Shown here one piece after another: positions 7,350 through 9,551 of a DNA stretch of 9,551 nucleotides (position 1 is the first letter of the stretch; each line of letters begins with the position of its first letter). Source of the stretch: an uncultured Ruminococcus sp. (GTDB lineage: Bacteria; Bacillota; Clostridia; Oscillospirales; Acutalibacteraceae); the NCBI GenBank assembly GCA_900554995.1, contig USJJ01000029.1, positions 1 to 9,551 on the forward strand. Reading direction: 5' to 3'. A program made the translations under genes and the position numbers. Below the pieces are notes generated by a model. That model saw only the letters and a list, made by a program, of their open reading frames with translations, was not told where the DNA came from and made no database searches.

Positions 7350-9551
7350 ATGAGTAATGCAAAAAGATTCCTCAGTGTCATTCTTGCAATGATCATGGTT
7401 CTTTCAACGCTCGTTATCGGTGCAAGTGCTTATTCGGATTATAAGGGCGACGCTATTAAGGGTCAGTACAATAAGCTCGATAAGCCTGTTCTTACAACAG
7501 AGCAGTATGCATCGGCAGCAGTTGACGAACTCGACCGTATGCTCGGTAAGGAACAGATCAAACTTGATAAGTCTGATCTTTACGGTATCGGTTCACTTGA
7601 TCTTACATCAGTTGACGCTACGATGAAGTCGGTTTATGATTTCGTAACCGGCAGAACCTTTGAAACATTCAAGGGAATGCTTGGCGATCTCGGTAACCTC
7701 AGCGCAAATGCATTTAAAGATGTCACCAGAGCAGGAAGCGGAGATATTGGCGTTCTTTACGCTGTTCTTCAGTTCCTCTATGACAACAAGGGCATTTTCG
7801 TTAGCTATGTTGACCAGACGATCAACCTCGGTTCAATTCTTCCTTCGGTTGTTGACCTCAGTGATTACACTGATGTCAATATGCTTCTCAAGACTATGCT
7901 CTATAAGGAAGTTTACACCACGGTTGATGCAAGCGGCAACAAGGTAAGACCCGACACCGAGAGTGCAAGCGCTAAAGCCACGATCAAGGCAACTTCGATC
8001 GACACAATGGTTCAGAAGCTCATCGACGATCTCGTTATTAAGGAGATCCCTGAGCTCAGCGGCTACACAAACATCAGTTCTGGTTCGATGTATTCATTCA
8101 TCGACAACGCTCTCAAGCAGGCATTCAATTCTTCACTTGTTCTCGACGCTCTTAACGGCAGCGTGAAGGATGAGATTAAGAAGGCTTGCGGCGTCGAGTT
8201 CCAGAAGAATGCAGACGGTTCCTATGTTAAGGATTCAAAGGGCAATAAGGTTGAAGCTAACAGAGACAACCTCAACGGCTATGCTAACTACCTCAATATC
8301 GACTATACATATTCAGGTTTCACATTCGGCAGCGGCTCGTTCGTTTCTCAGATTAACAACATCCTTGGCTCATTCGTTGACGTTCTTCTTAAGGACAAGA
8401 CACTTGTTACCTGGCAGACAGGCGACAATTCAAAACTTATGGATAACCTTGTAGCTCTTGCTAAGGCTGTTCTTGTTAAGACAGGCGACGACTTCTTCGC
8501 ACCCTATATTAAGGTTGCCGATGAAGCTACAATCAATAAGATGACAAATGAGGAGCTCATCGTTTATGCTCTTCGTGCAATCATCAACGGTTCCGTAAAG
8601 GGTCTGTATATTCCCGACGACGTAACAACCGTTATTGATTTCGCTTACTACGGAATGACTCAGCTTCTTGCTACATCAGCTCCCGAACTCGATTTCTCGA
8701 ATTACGCTAAGAATCTCGACACTATCATCATTATGGGTGTTGACTATGCTATTTACAGCGTAAATTCGGCAATTGATATGGGCCTCAGCTATGCTTATTC
8801 AATGTCCGATGTTGATGCACAGCTCAAGATTGCTGCTAAGTACGGCATCGACAATTACGGCGGACTTCTTAACGGTCTTTCACTCAGCACGAGTGACAGC
8901 GGTTGGACAACACTCAACAAGATTGTTGACGGTGTTCTCGGTCTCAACTGGCTCCCGACATCCTCAAACAGGGACGTTAAGACATTCGTAATCGACGATC
9001 TTATCGGTAAGATTGCTAACCTTGACCTCAAGGGTGTTCTTGATCTCTTCGAGCTTTCGGCTTATCCGTCAGCTTCCGATCTTAACAAGACTCCTAAGGC
9101 TGCAGTTCTCGATATCGTAACAAGAGTTGTTAACATCATCTTCCCGGGTGCTCTCAACGCTTCTGCTACAACTATCGACGCTCTTGCAACAAACGCTGCG
9201 CTTGCAAACACAGTCGATGCAATCTTCTCAGATCTTTACAATTACAGAGCAAACCTTGTTAAGGGTGCTCTTCCGATCGTATGCTCAATCCTCAGCCTTA
9301 CAACAGCTCAGGAATTCAAATTCCCGACCGTTACTTGCGACACTCTTATCTATGATAAGTCAGGTGCTCCGAGCTTTACAATTAAGTTCCGTAACAACTC
9401 CTCGGGTATTAACACAGGTTATACAGATGCAAACGGTGTATTCCATCAGGATCAGCTCTATACATATAAGATTGAGTCTGTAACATCTAACCTTGATGAC
9501 AAGCTCAACATTGCATACAGCAAGAGTGATGTTGCAGCCGGTGAAGAGGTA
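7350..9551 (+). CDS. Large secreted protein of unknown function, C-terminus beyond window
   Basis: The frame is open for 734 codons from the ATG at 7350 to the window edge with no stop. GGAGGT (7333-7338) lies 11 bases upstream. Residues 1-27 are a Sec signal peptide (NAKRF basic start, hydrophobic 7-24, likely cleavage after A25-S26-A27). Roughly residues 28-650 look mainly alpha-helical: many amphipathic stretches rich in Leu, Val, Ile, Asp, Asn and Lys, such as VQKLIDDLVIKEI and FVIDDLIGKIANLDLKGVL, with few cysteines and no catalytic motif I recognise. From about 655 (FKFPTVTC) the composition changes to Thr/Ser/Asn-rich, beta-type sequence resembling an Ig-like module (SFTIKFRNNSSGINTGY). 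No transmembrane segment appears after the signal peptide. The missing C-terminus could hold an anchor, SLH or dockerin domain. It is probably exported and transcribed behind the structured leader. No function is assigned. Confidence 0.88.
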   Translation, partial: MSNAKRFLSVILAMIMVLSTLVIGASAYSDYKGDAIKGQYNKLDKPVLTTEQYASAAVDELDRMLGKEQIKLDKSDLYGIGSLDLTSVDATMKSVYDFVTGRTFETFKGMLGDLGNLSANAFKDVTRAGSGDIGVLYAVLQFLYDNKGIFVSYVDQTINLGSILPSVVDLSDYTDVNMLLKTMLYKEVYTTVDASGNKVRPDTESASAKATIKATSIDTMVQKLIDDLVIKEIPELSGYTNISSGSMYSFIDNALKQAFNSSLVLDALNGSVKDEIKKACGVEFQKNADGSYVKDSKGNKVEANRDNLNGYANYLNIDYTYSGFTFGSGSFVSQINNILGSFVDVLLKDKTLVTWQTGDNSKLMDNLVALAKAVLVKTGDDFFAPYIKVADEATINKMTNEELIVYALRAIINGSVKGLYIPDDVTTVIDFAYYGMTQLLATSAPELDFSNYAKNLDTIIIMGVDYAIYSVNSAIDMGLSYAYSMSDVDAQLKIAAKYGIDNYGGLLNGLSLSTSDSGWTTLNKIVDGVLGLNWLPTSSNRDVKTFVIDDLIGKIANLDLKGVLDLFELSAYPSASDLNKTPKAAVLDIVTRVVNIIFPGALNASATTIDALATNAALANTVDAIFSDLYNYRANLVKGALPIVCSILSLTTAQEFKFPTVTCDTLIYDKSGAPSFTIKFRNNSSGINTGYTDANGVFHQDQLYTYKIESVTSNLDDKLNIAYSKSDVAAGEEV

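Noticed and set aside
7420..9483. Several frames of 67-118 codons in another reading frame inside the large secreted gene
   Set aside because: They are +1-type shadows rich in Ser/Arg/Leu, with no ribosome-binding sites, lying inside a frame that is open throughout and starts with a good signal peptide.

Overview
The window reads as part of a Gram-positive Clostridia chromosome, most likely a gut Ruminococcus/Oscillospirales-type anaerobe. This is inferred from the strong Shine-Dalgarno sites, the consensus sigma-A type promoters with 17-base spacers, the dimeric glycyl-tRNA synthetase, the sodium-pumping decarboxylase operon, and two secreted proteins with Ruminococcus-style signal peptides. 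No mobile element, CRISPR array, tRNA or rRNA is visible.

Layout. At the left edge the 5' part of a secreted-protein gene runs leftward (1-230). Its promoter lies divergently to that of glyS, and a palindrome sits at its predicted transcription start. Rightward come glycyl-tRNA synthetase (458-1837) and then a four-gene cluster for a membrane-bound biotin-dependent decarboxylase: oadA, oadG, a separate biotin carrier protein and oadB (1897-5282). This cluster ends in a strong hairpin terminator. guaB (IMP dehydrogenase, 5426-6892) follows as a single-gene unit with its own promoter and terminator. After about 90 bases of AT-rich DNA, a near-consensus promoter starts a leader of about 265 nt, which folds on paper into several nested helices. 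The leader precedes a very large secreted protein (7350 onward, at least 734 residues) that runs off the right edge.

How the parts work together. OadA moves CO2 from oxaloacetate to the biotin on the carrier protein. The membrane subunit OadB then decarboxylates carboxybiotin and exports Na+, and OadG anchors the complex. glyS and guaB are housekeeping genes with no obvious metabolic link to the pump. glyS has no visible terminator before oadA, so the pump may be partly transcribed by read-through.

The part most worth a second look is the 7048-7349 leader. It has a strong promoter and five nested helices in its 3' domain, plus a separate 10-bp hairpin whose 5' strand can also pair with a second copy of CGTAATGA about 95 nt further on. 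A 6-nt complementarity also links the 5' loop to bases just upstream of the Shine-Dalgarno. I could not match it to a riboswitch class from memory; a covariance-model search would decide whether it is known.
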